Assembly (NCBI RefSeq): GCF_015062915.1
Contig: NZ_SUTJ01000009.1
Span: forward strand, 1-64,000
DNA length: 64,000 nt
Reading direction: 5' to 3'
From: Methanobrevibacter thaueri
Lineage (GTDB): Archaea > Methanobacteriota > Methanobacteria > Methanobacteriales > Methanobacteriaceae
The translations under genes and the position numbers were made by a program. Within the stretch, counting starts at the first letter, position 1, and every line of letters begins with the position of its first letter. Below, one piece after another: positions 55,290-64,000 of the stretch. The notes under the pieces were generated by a model. It ran no database searches, was not told the DNA's origin, and saw only the letters and a program-made list of their open reading frames with translations.

Positions 55290-58022
55290 TTAAATTAAAC
55301 CAAGTTTTTTAGCTGTCTTTTCATCAACCTTACCGGTCACCTTGAGTCCTTTGTCATGCTGGAACTCCTTGACGGATCTTTCAGTGCAGCTTTGGAACTT
55401 GCCGTCAACTTTCAAGTAGTGTCCTTTGTATGAAAGGTAATATCCATGGTCTTTTAAGGCCTGTTGGATTTCCTTAACGGTTGCCTTATCCTTGCTTCCT
55501 TTGGATACTGTCTTGAAGGTTACAATGACTTTAATGTTGGCTTTTTTGGATACCTTATTGTAGTACTTGTTTCCTTTATAGGTTATTGTTGCCTTGAAGG
55601 TTCCTTTCTTTTTGAGATTTTTGATTTTGAAGACTGCTTTGCCTTTGCTGTTTGTGGTTGCCTTGTAGGTTTTGCCTTTGACTTTCAGGGTGACTTTAGC
55701 CTTCTTGATTGCCTTGCCGGCATTGTCCTTTAATGTAATAGTGTACTTTTTGGTTTTGACACTGGTTTTAAAGGTTTTCTTTTTAGCAGTCAATTTAGGA
55801 GTTGCCTTCTTGACAGTGACTTTAACATTTTTGGCGGATTTTTCATAGTTGGTATTTCCGTTGAATGTTATTTTTGCAGTGTATGCTTTAGGAGCAAGTC
55901 CTTTGGTTGACACCTTGACCTGACCGTTCTTGTCGGTAGTGTAGGTTTTAGCACCGTTCAAGTCAACAGTTACTTTAACATTAGTTAATGCTTTGCCGTT
56001 GCTGTCTTTTAAAGTGATTACTAAATCCTTGTTGATGTTGTATGTTGTGGACACATCAGCACCGGTAATGCTGGTTGCCTGCTTGTTTACGGTGAATGTT
56101 TTTGTATCGTTTGATTGATGGTATATTCTGCTTTCGTTGTTGATTATTGTTATTGTGTATTCGCCAGCATCCAGGCCAATAACGGTAATGGTATCGTTTG
56201 TGATGATTATTTTATCATCGGATACGCCATCAATGGTTACTGTTACATTGGTTTTGTTTTCAATACTGTATTTGATTGTCACATTGTTTGGATATACGGT
56301 ATTGTTAATTGGTTCGATTGTGACTTTGGAATCGTATTTGATTACATCAACATTTATTGTTTTGTCTTCAGCTGCTGCATAATCATCATTACCGGCAAAA
56401 CTGACTGTAATGATTGCAGATCCTTCACCAACAGCAATGATTTTACTATCTTCAACTTTAGCAACAGTAGTGTTGCTTGAAGTGAAGGTTAACTCGCCTG
56501 CGTCAGCTGGTTTTAATGCAGCACCAGTACCAACAGAATCAAGTACCAGCAATTCAACAGTTGTATTTTCAACAGTGATTGTTGTTGGAGTTTTACTGAT
56601 GGATATAGTTGCATTTGTAATTGTTACATTGTCCAGTCCAACATATGTTGCATTGACCTGATAATCACTATAAGCATCAAATTTATGCACTGCCCACCAA
56701 GTACCATTAGTACCATAAGTCGCATTGATTTGGGTACCGTTTGGTAAGATAAATAGTAATTTACCATCCCAAAGAATATCTTTTGGAATATCAGTTTTTG
56801 CAGTGATGTTGACAGTCTTGTTGTTGGTTGTAACTGAAGTTACATTTATAGAATACCTGACATTAGGCATTGTTATTGTTACTGTTCTGTTGATTGGTTG
56901 AAATTCAGCATATGTGGTATTGAAAACAGCAATATAAGAACCTACTGGTAAATCTGGAATCCATCCTTCACCGCTTAAACAAGTATAATTGCGAACCCAG
57001 ACGCCATTGTCTTTAAAGTACACACTTATTGAGATATTTCCATTAGTTACAGGAATGCTGCTGTTTGTTTTTAAATCAAATGTTAATTTCTCACCTGAGC
57101 CATAAACTGTTGTGAAATTATCAACATTCAATGTAGGTGGAAGATTACGTGTATTGAAAGTTGTATCTGAATCAGTTTTAAAAATACAAGTATCAACAGT
57201 AACTCCAAGATAAGGTACACTTAAAATAGCCCCTCCTCTGGATGCGGAGTTATCAGCAAAATTACAATTTGACACAGTACCTTGATTCAAGAAGTAAACT
57301 GCACCACCATGTTGAGTTGCTTTGTTATCAGTAAAATTACAATTTGTCACAGTACCCGTCCAATCAAAGTAAACTGCACCACCATTACTTAAAGTATCAG
57401 TTGCAGTGTTGTTAGTAAAATTACAATTTGTCACAGTACCAGTATACAAGAAGTAAACTGCACCACCAAGGGTTGCAGTGTTATCAGCAAAATTACAATT
57501 TGACACAGTACCCGTCCAATCAAAGTAAATTGCTCCTCCATTACCATTATAATTAGCATTTTTAATGGTTAGGTTTTTAATTGTTACACCGGAAGCAGTT
57601 ACAGTGAATGCCCTGATTGTTGATTCGTTCATGTCAATGATTGCACCGTTACCATCAATGACTTTATTGGCCTCACTGATAATAATGGTTCCACCCTTAT
57701 CGTAAGTATAGTTCTTATGGTTTAATTTAATGTTTCCTGGCTGGCTAATTTCTTCAGCCAAATCAGAATATTTAGCTGAATCCGCACCCAATACCTCAGT
57801 ATCAGTTTGCGCAATAGCCTCATCATAATCAGTTGAAGCCAATGCCTCGTTTTCTTCACTTGTTTGCAGATTATCCTCAATAATATCCTTATCAACGGAT
57901 AACCCAATAGTATTTGTATCCTCACTTGCTATAGTATTATCTATTTCACTTGCGCTAACACCTGCAATGCTTAATAGAAAAACAACAAGCGCCAATAGGA
58001 TTATTGTTTTTTTGTATTTCAT
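55290..58022 (-). CDS. Adhesin-like protein: beta-helix, Ig-like repeats, PG-binding-like end (1)
   Basis: 910 residues. It has a signal peptide (MKYKKTIILLALVVFLLSIAGVSAS), an acidic region and a right-handed beta-helix built of GGAVYF...VTNCNFTDNxAT repeats (about residues 140-270). Beta-rich spacers and two or more Ig-like domains follow (TTYNINKDLVITLKDSNGKALTN and the KATPKLTAKKKTFKT unit). The C-terminal 65 residues resemble a peptidoglycan-binding domain (VKEIQQALKDHGYYL...VDGKF...VKEFQHDKGLKVTGKVDEKTAKKLG). In Methanobrevibacter such ends may hold the protein to pseudomurein. GGAG lies just before ATG 58022; the frame further upstream is rejected. Confidence 0.88.
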   Translation of the reverse strand: MKYKKTIILLALVVFLLSIAGVSASEIDNTIASEDTNTIGLSVDKDIIEDNLQTSEENEALASTDYDEAIAQTDTEVLGADSAKYSDLAEEISQPGNIKLNHKNYTYDKGGTIIISEANKVIDGNGAIIDMNESTIRAFTVTASGVTIKNLTIKNANYNGNGGAIYFDWTGTVSNCNFADNTATLGGAVYFLYTGTVTNCNFTNNTATDTLSNGGAVYFDWTGTVTNCNFTDNKATQHGGAVYFLNQGTVSNCNFADNSASRGGAILSVPYLGVTVDTCIFKTDSDTTFNTRNLPPTLNVDNFTTVYGSGEKLTFDLKTNSSIPVTNGNISISVYFKDNGVWVRNYTCLSGEGWIPDLPVGSYIAVFNTTYAEFQPINRTVTITMPNVRYSINVTSVTTNNKTVNITAKTDIPKDILWDGKLLFILPNGTQINATYGTNGTWWAVHKFDAYSDYQVNATYVGLDNVTITNATISISKTPTTITVENTTVELLVLDSVGTGAALKPADAGELTFTSSNTTVAKVEDSKIIAVGEGSAIITVSFAGNDDYAAAEDKTINVDVIKYDSKVTIEPINNTVYPNNVTIKYSIENKTNVTVTIDGVSDDKIIITNDTITVIGLDAGEYTITIINNESRIYHQSNDTKTFTVNKQATSITGADVSTTYNINKDLVITLKDSNGKALTNVKVTVDLNGAKTYTTDKNGQVKVSTKGLAPKAYTAKITFNGNTNYEKSAKNVKVTVKKATPKLTAKKKTFKTSVKTKKYTITLKDNAGKAIKKAKVTLKVKGKTYKATTNSKGKAVFKIKNLKKKGTFKATITYKGNKYYNKVSKKANIKVIVTFKTVSKGSKDKATVKEIQQALKDHGYYLSYKGHYLKVDGKFQSCTERSVKEFQHDKGLKVTGKVDEKTAKKLGLI

Positions 58023-58368
58023 TTTCTCCCTGAACTCCTGAAAATTGAATGCTAAAAAATGTTTTATATCATTCAAACAATCATAAAAATACATGCCCTT
58101 TGTTTAAAACTTCTAAAACATGAATAAAAATCTATCAATAAATATATTTATACATAACTATACCAGAGACATGAAGGGCAGATAAACTGATATTTCTAAT
58201 ACTATCCGTTTAACCGTAAAAATATAGAAAATTTAGTCCGACATAGAATCTTAAACCCATAACCTGCACTGATTTAATACAATCATTCGAATTCCTAACT
58301 GGAAAAAAACATATCTTGGACAAAGTACATAGACGTATTTAAAAAAAGATAAACTTGGGGAAAATATC
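58023..58368. other. Upstream region of adhesin 1 and of the small Cys-rich gene
   Basis: Bases around 58130-58195 resemble those around 63590-63655 upstream of the second adhesin (for example ATAAACTGATATT in both, next to TATA-rich sequence). This suggests shared promoter architecture. No gene. Confidence 0.5.
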
Positions 58369-58506
58369 ATGGATGAAAAAGAATGCTACAACTGCAAGCA
58401 TGTGGAATTTGACATTGGCCTTTGCACCCAATACTACTGCGGATTGCATGAAAAACTGGTAAAAATGGATGATAAGTGTGATGAATGGAGCGAATCATCC
58501 AATTAA
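58369..58506 (+). CDS. Small Cys-rich protein (45 residues)
   Basis: MDEKECYNCKHVEFDIGLCT... with five cysteines (CxxC, C, C, and C near the end) plus His residues, a small zinc- or iron-binding fold. GGGG lies before the ATG. It is similar in style to short Cys-rich orphan proteins of methanogens. Convergent with the DUF447 gene (27 bases apart). Confidence 0.75.
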   Translation: MDEKECYNCKHVEFDIGLCTQYYCGLHEKLVKMDDKCDEWSESSN

Positions 58507-58532
58507 GTCAATTATTGAAACAAACTCATTGC

Positions 58533-59174
58533 CTATTCAACATCAAAACCCTTATCAATCATGCTGTTTTTAAGAATCTCCATGGCCTTTATCGTATCAG
58601 GCCCTGAAACACGCTTAATCATCCGGTTGTTTTCATTAAACCTTCCAACAAAATAATCCTGTTGTTCCTCACTGACAAGGTCAAGTCGAGTGTAGTTTGT
58701 AAGGCATTCCAGAAGCGCAAAAACACCACGGTTTAAAGCCTTTGCACATGGATGGTTCTTGACGATTTCTACAACATCACTGCTTACGATATAAGCCTCC
58801 CCGTTTGATGTCACATGGTCTTTAATCGGGTCCATTTTTCTAATGTCTGTTACATCACAAATGATGTATGCCTCTGCATTCTTCAATATTGCAATGTCCT
58901 CATCATCTGTAAACTCTTCAATATCCAGGTTTCCGATAGTTGAATTTACAAAATTTATAGGATCAAAAGTGATGTTTACAACATATCTGCCTGTTTCCAT
59001 AATGTTTTTAAGGGTTTGGGTGCCGACAAACAACCTGCATCCGAGTTTGTCCTTGCCTTTGCATACAATTCCTATTGGAGCAGCATTTTTTACACCATCC
59101 TTGCTCATGGTAGTGTAAATCCCTTCATATTTCTGTCCCTCTTCAATTCCGATATCTGTCAAATCAATAGCCAT
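58533..59174 (-). CDS. DUF447 flavin-reductase-like protein
   Basis: This 213-residue protein of the archaeal DUF447 family folds like FMN-binding split barrels. IGIEEGQKYEGIYTTMS, NAAPIGIVCKG and NITFDPINFVNSTI are the family landmarks. It may bind flavin; the reaction is unknown. Length is normal. Confidence 0.87.
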   Translation of the reverse strand: MAIDLTDIGIEEGQKYEGIYTTMSKDGVKNAAPIGIVCKGKDKLGCRLFVGTQTLKNIMETGRYVVNITFDPINFVNSTIGNLDIEEFTDDEDIAILKNAEAYIICDVTDIRKMDPIKDHVTSNGEAYIVSSDVVEIVKNHPCAKALNRGVFALLECLTNYTRLDLVSEEQQDYFVGRFNENNRMIKRVSGPDTIKAMEILKNSMIDKGFDVE

Positions 59175-59340
59175 TTTATCATCCGCACTAATTTACATTC
59201 ACTATTATTATCTATTCCTAATATAATTAAAAATTATTGTGAAAAAATCTTTGATTTAATAAACTGACATCTAATTTCAAACATCAAAACTTATTATCAG
59301 ATTCCAACATATACCTAATTACCCAATGGAGGAATATCTA

Positions 59341-60144
59341 ATGAATAAGAAAATAGCATTTGCATTAATTATAGTGGGCTTGCTAGCTGTTTCAGCAGTC
59401 AGCGCTCAGAATTCATTATTCTTTAACAGCAATAATGATGATTCAATGTATCAGGTCTCCTTGATGCAGGCTTTCATGCATGGAGAATACGACGGAGTAA
59501 TAACTGTGGGAGATTTGAAAGCACATGGTAACACCGGTCTTGGAACATTCGAAGGAGTGAACGGTGAGATGATAATTCTGGACGGAGTTGTTTATCAGGC
59601 GGCTGCTGACGGAAGCATTAACGTCATGGCGGATAACGAAACCGTACCATTCGCTACAATCACCAACTTTGATGAAGATGGAAAAATAGACAATATAAGC
59701 GCCAAGGACTTTGACGATTTAACAGGTCAATTAACCAAGGAAATCAGCAAGAACAGCACAAACAACATGTATGTAATCAAACTCAAAGGTGATTTTTCAA
59801 ACATTACAGTAAGAAGTGTTGAAAAGCAGGAAAAACCATATAAAGAATTCACAGAAGTTGCTGCAGTTGACCAGAAAGTATTCAACCACACTGACCAGAC
59901 CGGAACAGTTGTAGCGGTATACTTCCCTGAATACATGAATGAATTGAACATGCACGGCTGGCATCTTCATTTCCTCTCTGACGATAAGGCAGCAGGAGGA
60001 CATGTTTTAAATTTCACTGATTTTGAAGGATCAGGACAGATTGATGAAATCCATGAATTCAACATGATACTTCCAAGTGATGACTCATTTGAAAAAATGA
60101 ATTTCACAGAAGACATGACCAATAAAATAAGCAGTGTGGAATAA
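59341..60144 (+). CDS. Secreted alpha-acetolactate decarboxylase
   Basis: 267 residues. The signal peptide is MNKKIAFALIIVGLLAVSAVSA. The enzyme domain has GNTGLGTFEGVNGEMIILDG and the metal-binding HLHFLSDDKAAGGHVL (His-x-His ... His). AlsD/BudA enzymes convert acetolactate to acetoin, usually in the cytosol; here the export signal is clear. GGAGG lies before ATG 59341. Followed by a hairpin terminator. Confidence 0.9.
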   Translation: MNKKIAFALIIVGLLAVSAVSAQNSLFFNSNNDDSMYQVSLMQAFMHGEYDGVITVGDLKAHGNTGLGTFEGVNGEMIILDGVVYQAAADGSINVMADNETVPFATITNFDEDGKIDNISAKDFDDLTGQLTKEISKNSTNNMYVIKLKGDFSNITVRSVEKQEKPYKEFTEVAAVDQKVFNHTDQTGTVVAVYFPEYMNELNMHGWHLHFLSDDKAAGGHVLNFTDFEGSGQIDEIHEFNMILPSDDSFEKMNFTEDMTNKISSVE

Positions 60145-60173
60145 CTCTCCATTGAGTTATTCTTCTTTTTTTT
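60141..60173 (+). terminator. Terminator after the acetolactate decarboxylase
   Basis: ATAACTC (60141-60147) pairs with GAGTTAT (60154-60160) and is followed by TCTTC and a T-run to 60173. Confidence 0.65.
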
Positions 60174-60186
60174 ATCAGAGGATATG

Positions 60187-60459
60187 TCATATCGTATTGA
60201 CATTTTCATCAGTTGTCGGAAGTGTTAAACCTAAATCTCCAACTTTTTCAAAGCCTCCATATTCTGTTGCATTAACAGTGATGTTTCCTTTCTCCAGTTC
60301 TTTAACCAGTTCCTGTGTTGCAGGATTATCCTCCAACTTCACATCAAATGCCTCATCATTAATCTTTATTTTAATCGTATCCATACTTTCATCCCCGCTA
60401 ACTGCACTGCATGTCATTAAGGTTAACATAATTACAAGAATAATGCTTTTATACCGCAT
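60187..60459 (-). CDS. Truncated secreted cyclophilin-like protein
   Basis: 90 residues. The signal sequence (MRYKSIILVIMLTLMTCSAVSG) is lipoprotein-like (MTCSAV, Cys near 17). IKIKINDEAFDVKLEDNPATQELVKEL...EYGGFEKVGDLGLTLPTTDENVNT is the first half of a cyclophilin-like (DUF3830/cyclophil_like2) domain. The second half (normally TxPGDIVLYxGNQIVLFYG) is missing because of an early stop. So it is probably a decayed or minimal version. Confidence 0.75.
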   Translation of the reverse strand: MRYKSIILVIMLTLMTCSAVSGDESMDTIKIKINDEAFDVKLEDNPATQELVKELEKGNITVNATEYGGFEKVGDLGLTLPTTDENVNTI

Positions 60460-60676
60460 ATTTTTTCACCGATCATAATTCAAGAATATTTACACTAGCT
60501 ATTTATTTCCTCATTCCTGTAAAAATATCCTTTGAGTATCCAATGAGAAAATAATTATATTTAATTTTATTTGTTGAAGTTAAAACATGTTCGGTTTCAT
60601 GATTTAATATTCAAATCAATTAAACCAATATAAAAAAAGAAAAAGAAGTGCAGATGCAAGTGCATCCACATTAAAT

Positions 60677-63472
60677 TTAAATTAAACCAAGCTTTTTGGC
60701 GGTCTTCTCATCAACCTTACCGGTCACTTTAAGATCTTTGTCATGCTGGAACTCCTTGACGGATCTCTCAGTGCAGCCTTTGAACTTACCGTCAACCTTA
60801 AGATAGTGTCCTTTGTATGAAAGGTAATATCCGTGGTCTTTTAAGGCCTGTTGGATTTCTTTAACTGTGGATTTGTCCTTGCTTCCTTTGGACACTGTCT
60901 TGAAGGTTACAATAACCTTGATATTGGCTTTTTTGGATACCTTGTTGTAGTATTTGTTTCCTTTATAGGTTACTGTAGCCTTGAAGGTTCCTTTCTTTTT
61001 GAGATTTTTGATTTTGAAGACTGCCTTGCCTTTGCTGTTAGTAGTTGCTTTATATGTTTTGCCTTTAACTTTCAAGGTGACTTTAGCCTTCTTGATTGCT
61101 TTACCAGTGTTGTCCTTTAAAACAATTGTGTATTTTTTAGTTTTAGGAGTTGTCTTGAATGTTTTCTTTTTAGCAGTCAATTTAGGAGTAGCCTTCTTAA
61201 CAGTAACCTTAATGTCTTTAGTTGACTTGTCATAATTGGTATCGCCGTTGAATGTTACCTTAGCAGTGTATGCTTTAGGTGCAAGTCCTTTGGTTGATAC
61301 CTTGAGCTGACCGTTACTGTCAGTGGTGTAGGTTTTAGCACCATTCAAGTCAACTGTTACTTTAGCACCGCTTAAAGCTTTACCATTACTGTCTTTCAAT
61401 GTAATTACTAAATCATTGTTAACATTATAAGTGGTAGTTATTGCATTGCCTGTTAATTCTGTTTTAAGTTTGTTGACAGTTATTGTAGCGTCCTTAGTTA
61501 TGTTATTGTGGTTTGCATCAGTTATTGTTGTAACTGTTAAAGTGTAATTGCCTGCATTCAAACCTGAAACAGTGATTGTTGTATCATTTACAACAACAAT
61601 TGCATTCGGCTGACCGATGACTTCGGCCACAATGCCACTGGCATTGGTGTAGGGCACAGTAGTGGATCCATTAGTTCCATAATCAAAAGTAACATTATCA
61701 TTGATTATCAATGTTGAATTGGCCTTGTTTACATTCAATTTTCCAGTTGCAGTTGCATTCAAGAAAACATTATCTCCTGAATATGCGACATTTACCTCAT
61801 ACTCATCAGCATTTATTGCTTCTGGAAGCAGAATTGTAGCATTCAAGGCCAGATTTGTGAAAGTGTAATTGTTGCCATTTTTTCCTTTCAATGTTATATT
61901 AACTGTTCCTGTGGCGGAGGAATTATAATTAATAGCAATAATTGTGTTGTTGCTGTAATCTGCTTCTTGAAAATCAACTGATAGGTCGGAATTTAATCCA
62001 AGGTTGGTTGTTTCAATAGTGTATTTTACATTTTCAATTGATGCTGTAATACTGCCTGTTCCCATGCTGGTTGCGGTATATGTGAGAGGTTCATTTAATT
62101 TAACACTCTTTTTATCGGCATTGCCCTTGGCTGGAGTCACTGTCAGATTGACCGGATATAAAAGGCCGTTGTTGTAGCCTGTCACATTTCCTGAAGTTGA
62201 ATTGTACATCTGCAGTTTAAAGAGGATGTCTGACGCATCGCCAACTGATATTGCATCGGGGTTTGCTGTTGCGTTTAAAAAGAGCCATGCCTTGCAGTTT
62301 GGTGAATCGGGATTGTTTGCATAATCGGTTTCATCGCTTCCAAACCAGTTGCAGTCAACATTCAGGTTTGAGTCGTCTGCAAAGTCAATGACATAGAGTG
62401 TGACGGAATTGTTGAGGAAGATGTTGTTGCTGACGCTCATCTGCTCGTATGATTCCCATGCCTGGCCGACGATTCCAAACTCGGCTGTGTTGTTGATGAA
62501 GAGGCATCCTGAAATGTTTCCCACTCCGAATGACAGGTGGACTGCGGAGAATTTGCCTGCGGAATTGTTTATGAAGACAGAATCTGCAACTGAACTTTCA
62601 CCCGCATAGAAATAGACGGCACCGCCAATCCTTTGAGGGGCCATATTGTCAATGAACCTGCAGCTTGTCACATTGCCTCCGTTATTGAAGTAAACTGCGC
62701 CGCCATAGCTTTCCTCGCCGGTTGCCTTGTTGTCTTTAAAGCTAGAGCCTATCAGATTTCCCCTTGACTCATTATTGTAATAGATTGCACCGCCGCTGCC
62801 GCCTTCGGCAATGTTATTGGTGAAATTACAATTTGTCACAATAAACTCGCGGTGCTCTACGTAAATTGCACCGCCGCTGCCGGATGTAGCAGTGTTATTG
62901 GTGAAATTACAATTTGAAACTTCACCTCCCCTAAAAAAATAAATTGCACCGCCTTTTGGAGCATGGTTGTTGATGAAATTACAGTTTGTCACAGTACCTT
63001 CCTCAGTAAAGCAAATCGCTCCTCCCTTCACCATATAGTTCGCATTTATAATGGTCATGTTTTTGATTGTTACTCTTGCGCCATATATTTCAAATACTTC
63101 TGTGTTGTTGCTTGATGCGGCCAGATCGATGACCGTACCGTTGCCGTCAATAACCCGGTCATCGCCAACTATCTTAATGGCACTTTCCGAATCATATTTA
63201 TAGTACTTATGTTTGAGTGTAACGTCGCCCCCTTTTTGAATTTCATCATACAATTCTGAAAAGGTGCCTGTGTCCTCGCCCAATATTTCAGAGTCCGGGG
63301 CACTGCTTTCATCATTGCCTTGTGCCGGAATGGCACTTTCATCAGCTGCAGACAGTTCAATCTGGCCTGTATCGGCAGTTGCCGTATCGTTTACATCGCT
63401 TGCACAGACGCTTGCCACCCCAACTATGAGGATGGCCAGCGCCAGCATGATTATGATTTTTGCGTATTTCAT
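60677..63472 (-). CDS. Adhesin-like protein: beta-helix, Ig-like repeats, PG-binding-like end (2)
   Basis: 931 residues, a paralogue of the protein at 55290. It has the signal peptide MKYAKIIIMLALAILIVGVASVCAS. The beta-helix has GGAIYF...VTNCNFTNNTAT repeats and is longer and more varied than in the paralogue. A beta-rich middle with many Asn/Gly and YNVNNDLVITLKDSNGKALSG Ig-like units follows, with the same C-terminal about 240 residues. The DNA of the last about 700 bases is nearly the same in the two genes, so recombination or recent duplication is likely. Confidence 0.88.
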   Translation of the reverse strand: MKYAKIIIMLALAILIVGVASVCASDVNDTATADTGQIELSAADESAIPAQGNDESSAPDSEILGEDTGTFSELYDEIQKGGDVTLKHKYYKYDSESAIKIVGDDRVIDGNGTVIDLAASSNNTEVFEIYGARVTIKNMTIINANYMVKGGAICFTEEGTVTNCNFINNHAPKGGAIYFFRGGEVSNCNFTNNTATSGSGGAIYVEHREFIVTNCNFTNNIAEGGSGGAIYYNNESRGNLIGSSFKDNKATGEESYGGAVYFNNGGNVTSCRFIDNMAPQRIGGAVYFYAGESSVADSVFINNSAGKFSAVHLSFGVGNISGCLFINNTAEFGIVGQAWESYEQMSVSNNIFLNNSVTLYVIDFADDSNLNVDCNWFGSDETDYANNPDSPNCKAWLFLNATANPDAISVGDASDILFKLQMYNSTSGNVTGYNNGLLYPVNLTVTPAKGNADKKSVKLNEPLTYTATSMGTGSITASIENVKYTIETTNLGLNSDLSVDFQEADYSNNTIIAINYNSSATGTVNITLKGKNGNNYTFTNLALNATILLPEAINADEYEVNVAYSGDNVFLNATATGKLNVNKANSTLIINDNVTFDYGTNGSTTVPYTNASGIVAEVIGQPNAIVVVNDTTITVSGLNAGNYTLTVTTITDANHNNITKDATITVNKLKTELTGNAITTTYNVNNDLVITLKDSNGKALSGAKVTVDLNGAKTYTTDSNGQLKVSTKGLAPKAYTAKVTFNGDTNYDKSTKDIKVTVKKATPKLTAKKKTFKTTPKTKKYTIVLKDNTGKAIKKAKVTLKVKGKTYKATTNSKGKAVFKIKNLKKKGTFKATVTYKGNKYYNKVSKKANIKVIVTFKTVSKGSKDKSTVKEIQQALKDHGYYLSYKGHYLKVDGKFKGCTERSVKEFQHDKDLKVTGKVDEKTAKKLGLI

Positions 63473-63821
63473 GATACCCTTTTATCCCTTTTTTTATCAT
63501 AATAAATAATTTTCAAGAATTTTGTTTTAATCTAAACGAACAATCTAAGAGACGATTTTTCCCGTTAAAACATTCATTCTTGTTTAGAAGTCTATTAACA
63601 AAAATATAAATATATAACGGATTAGAAAAACAATAGGCACATAAACTGATATTAATCTACCTATCAATTCAGAACATAATGGAAAAATATATTTCAAAAA
63701 GGATGACCGCCTGAATAGATATGATAAATAACATCAGAATAATATTGTTGATAATGTATACAATGTTTACACTGTTAACTATATATACACAAAACTACAT
63801 ATTAATAATTGGTGATAAAAA
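63473..63821. other. Upstream of adhesin 2 and of the antitoxin-like gene
   Basis: It holds TATA-rich DNA (AAATATAAATATATAAC near 63603-63619) for the adhesin. Near 63745-63795 there is a divergent AT-rich region with TGTATACA, possibly an operator for the antitoxin-like gene. Its ribosome binding site is GGTGAT (63811-63816). Confidence 0.5.
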
Positions 63822-64000
63822 ATGGAAACAAAAGCTATCAGAGTCAGTTTATTTAATCATGAAAGATTAGCAGACCTTGGACATAAGAATGATTCTTTCA
63901 ATGACATTATAACAAAATTATTAGATGAATATGAAGAATATCAAAAGATAAAAGACTTAATTGAAGCAGATAAAGAATTTGCGAATGGTGAAGGAGTTCA
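63822..64000 (+). CDS. VapB-like antitoxin, cut by the window edge
   Basis: The 59 visible codons read METKAIRVSLFNHERLADLGHKNDSFNDIITKLL, then DEYEEYQKIKDLIEADKEF, in the style of archaeal VapB/RHH-type antitoxins: a ribbon-helix-helix-like start, then helices. A strong GGTGAT lies upstream. A toxin gene would be expected to the right, outside the window. Confidence 0.65.
   Translation, partial: METKAIRVSLFNHERLADLGHKNDSFNDIITKLLDEYEEYQKIKDLIEADKEFANGEGV

Overview
The window is archaeal and fits a host-associated Methanobrevibacter (Methanobacteriales). The evidence is archaeosine-type TgtA, HMG-CoA synthase with an archaeal thiolase, DUF447, DUF1848 and DUF4013 proteins, very long secreted adhesin-like proteins, A+T-rich intergenic DNA with TATA boxes, and ribosome binding sites of the GGTGAT/GGAGG type. 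The species cannot be fixed from the sequence alone.

Layout. 1-2.2 kb: right end of an IS200/IS605-type (TnpB) element abutting a multidrug MFS gene. 1.8-6.7 kb: pdxS-pdxT, a complete DUF1848 gene, two decayed DUF1848 3' ends, one complete DUF4143 ATPase and one ATPase remnant. 6.7-23.1 kb: mostly housekeeping genes. These are thiolase and HMG-CoA synthase, two tRNA-Gly, tgtA with a methyltransferase, an MnmC-like protein, one adhesin, a purC-purS-purQ-cobA-glmS run, small membrane proteins and an NSS symporter. 23.4-39.8 kb: a strikingly A+T-rich surface-glycan island. It holds a pseudaminic-acid-type operon (pseB, C, F, G, an SDR, an ATP-grasp protein, a HAD protein, pseI), a GT52-like transferase, two LicD proteins, a cytidylyltransferase-oxidoreductase fusion with an aminotransferase and a methyltransferase, a flippase and an acyltransferase. 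40.3-43.8 kb: galU, a small gene with a TIR effector gene, a second decayed TIR start, a decayed copy of the acyltransferase 3' end and a transposase fragment. 43.9-47.8 kb: a zinc-ribbon protein and an HTH-DUF4013-DUF4013-ABC operon. 48.1-48.6 kb: a candidate structured RNA and tRNA-Leu. 48.7-54.9 kb: small membrane proteins, an Rpn-like protein, and a tandem array of 16-19-codon genes behind one promoter. 55-64 kb: two paralogous beta-helix adhesins, DUF447, a secreted acetolactate decarboxylase, a truncated cyclophilin-like gene and the start of an antitoxin-like gene.

How genes work together. PseB, C, G, I and F are the standard steps from UDP-GlcNAc to CMP-pseudaminic acid, which the GT52-like enzyme could transfer. 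No PseH acetyltransferase is visible. The LicD, cytidylyltransferase and aminotransferase block looks like a route to a CDP-activated amino-alcohol decoration. GalU, the flippase and the acyltransferase fit the same surface-polymer theme.

The most novel-looking items are: (1) three tandem micro-genes encoding MAPTGCFSRLF-type cationic amphipathic peptides, each with its own ribosome binding site, between a TATA box with a long leader and a T-run terminator; (2) a GC-rich structured RNA candidate near 48.1-48.35 kb; (3) the small-protein plus TIR operon; (4) a pseC gene that appears to start with ATT.
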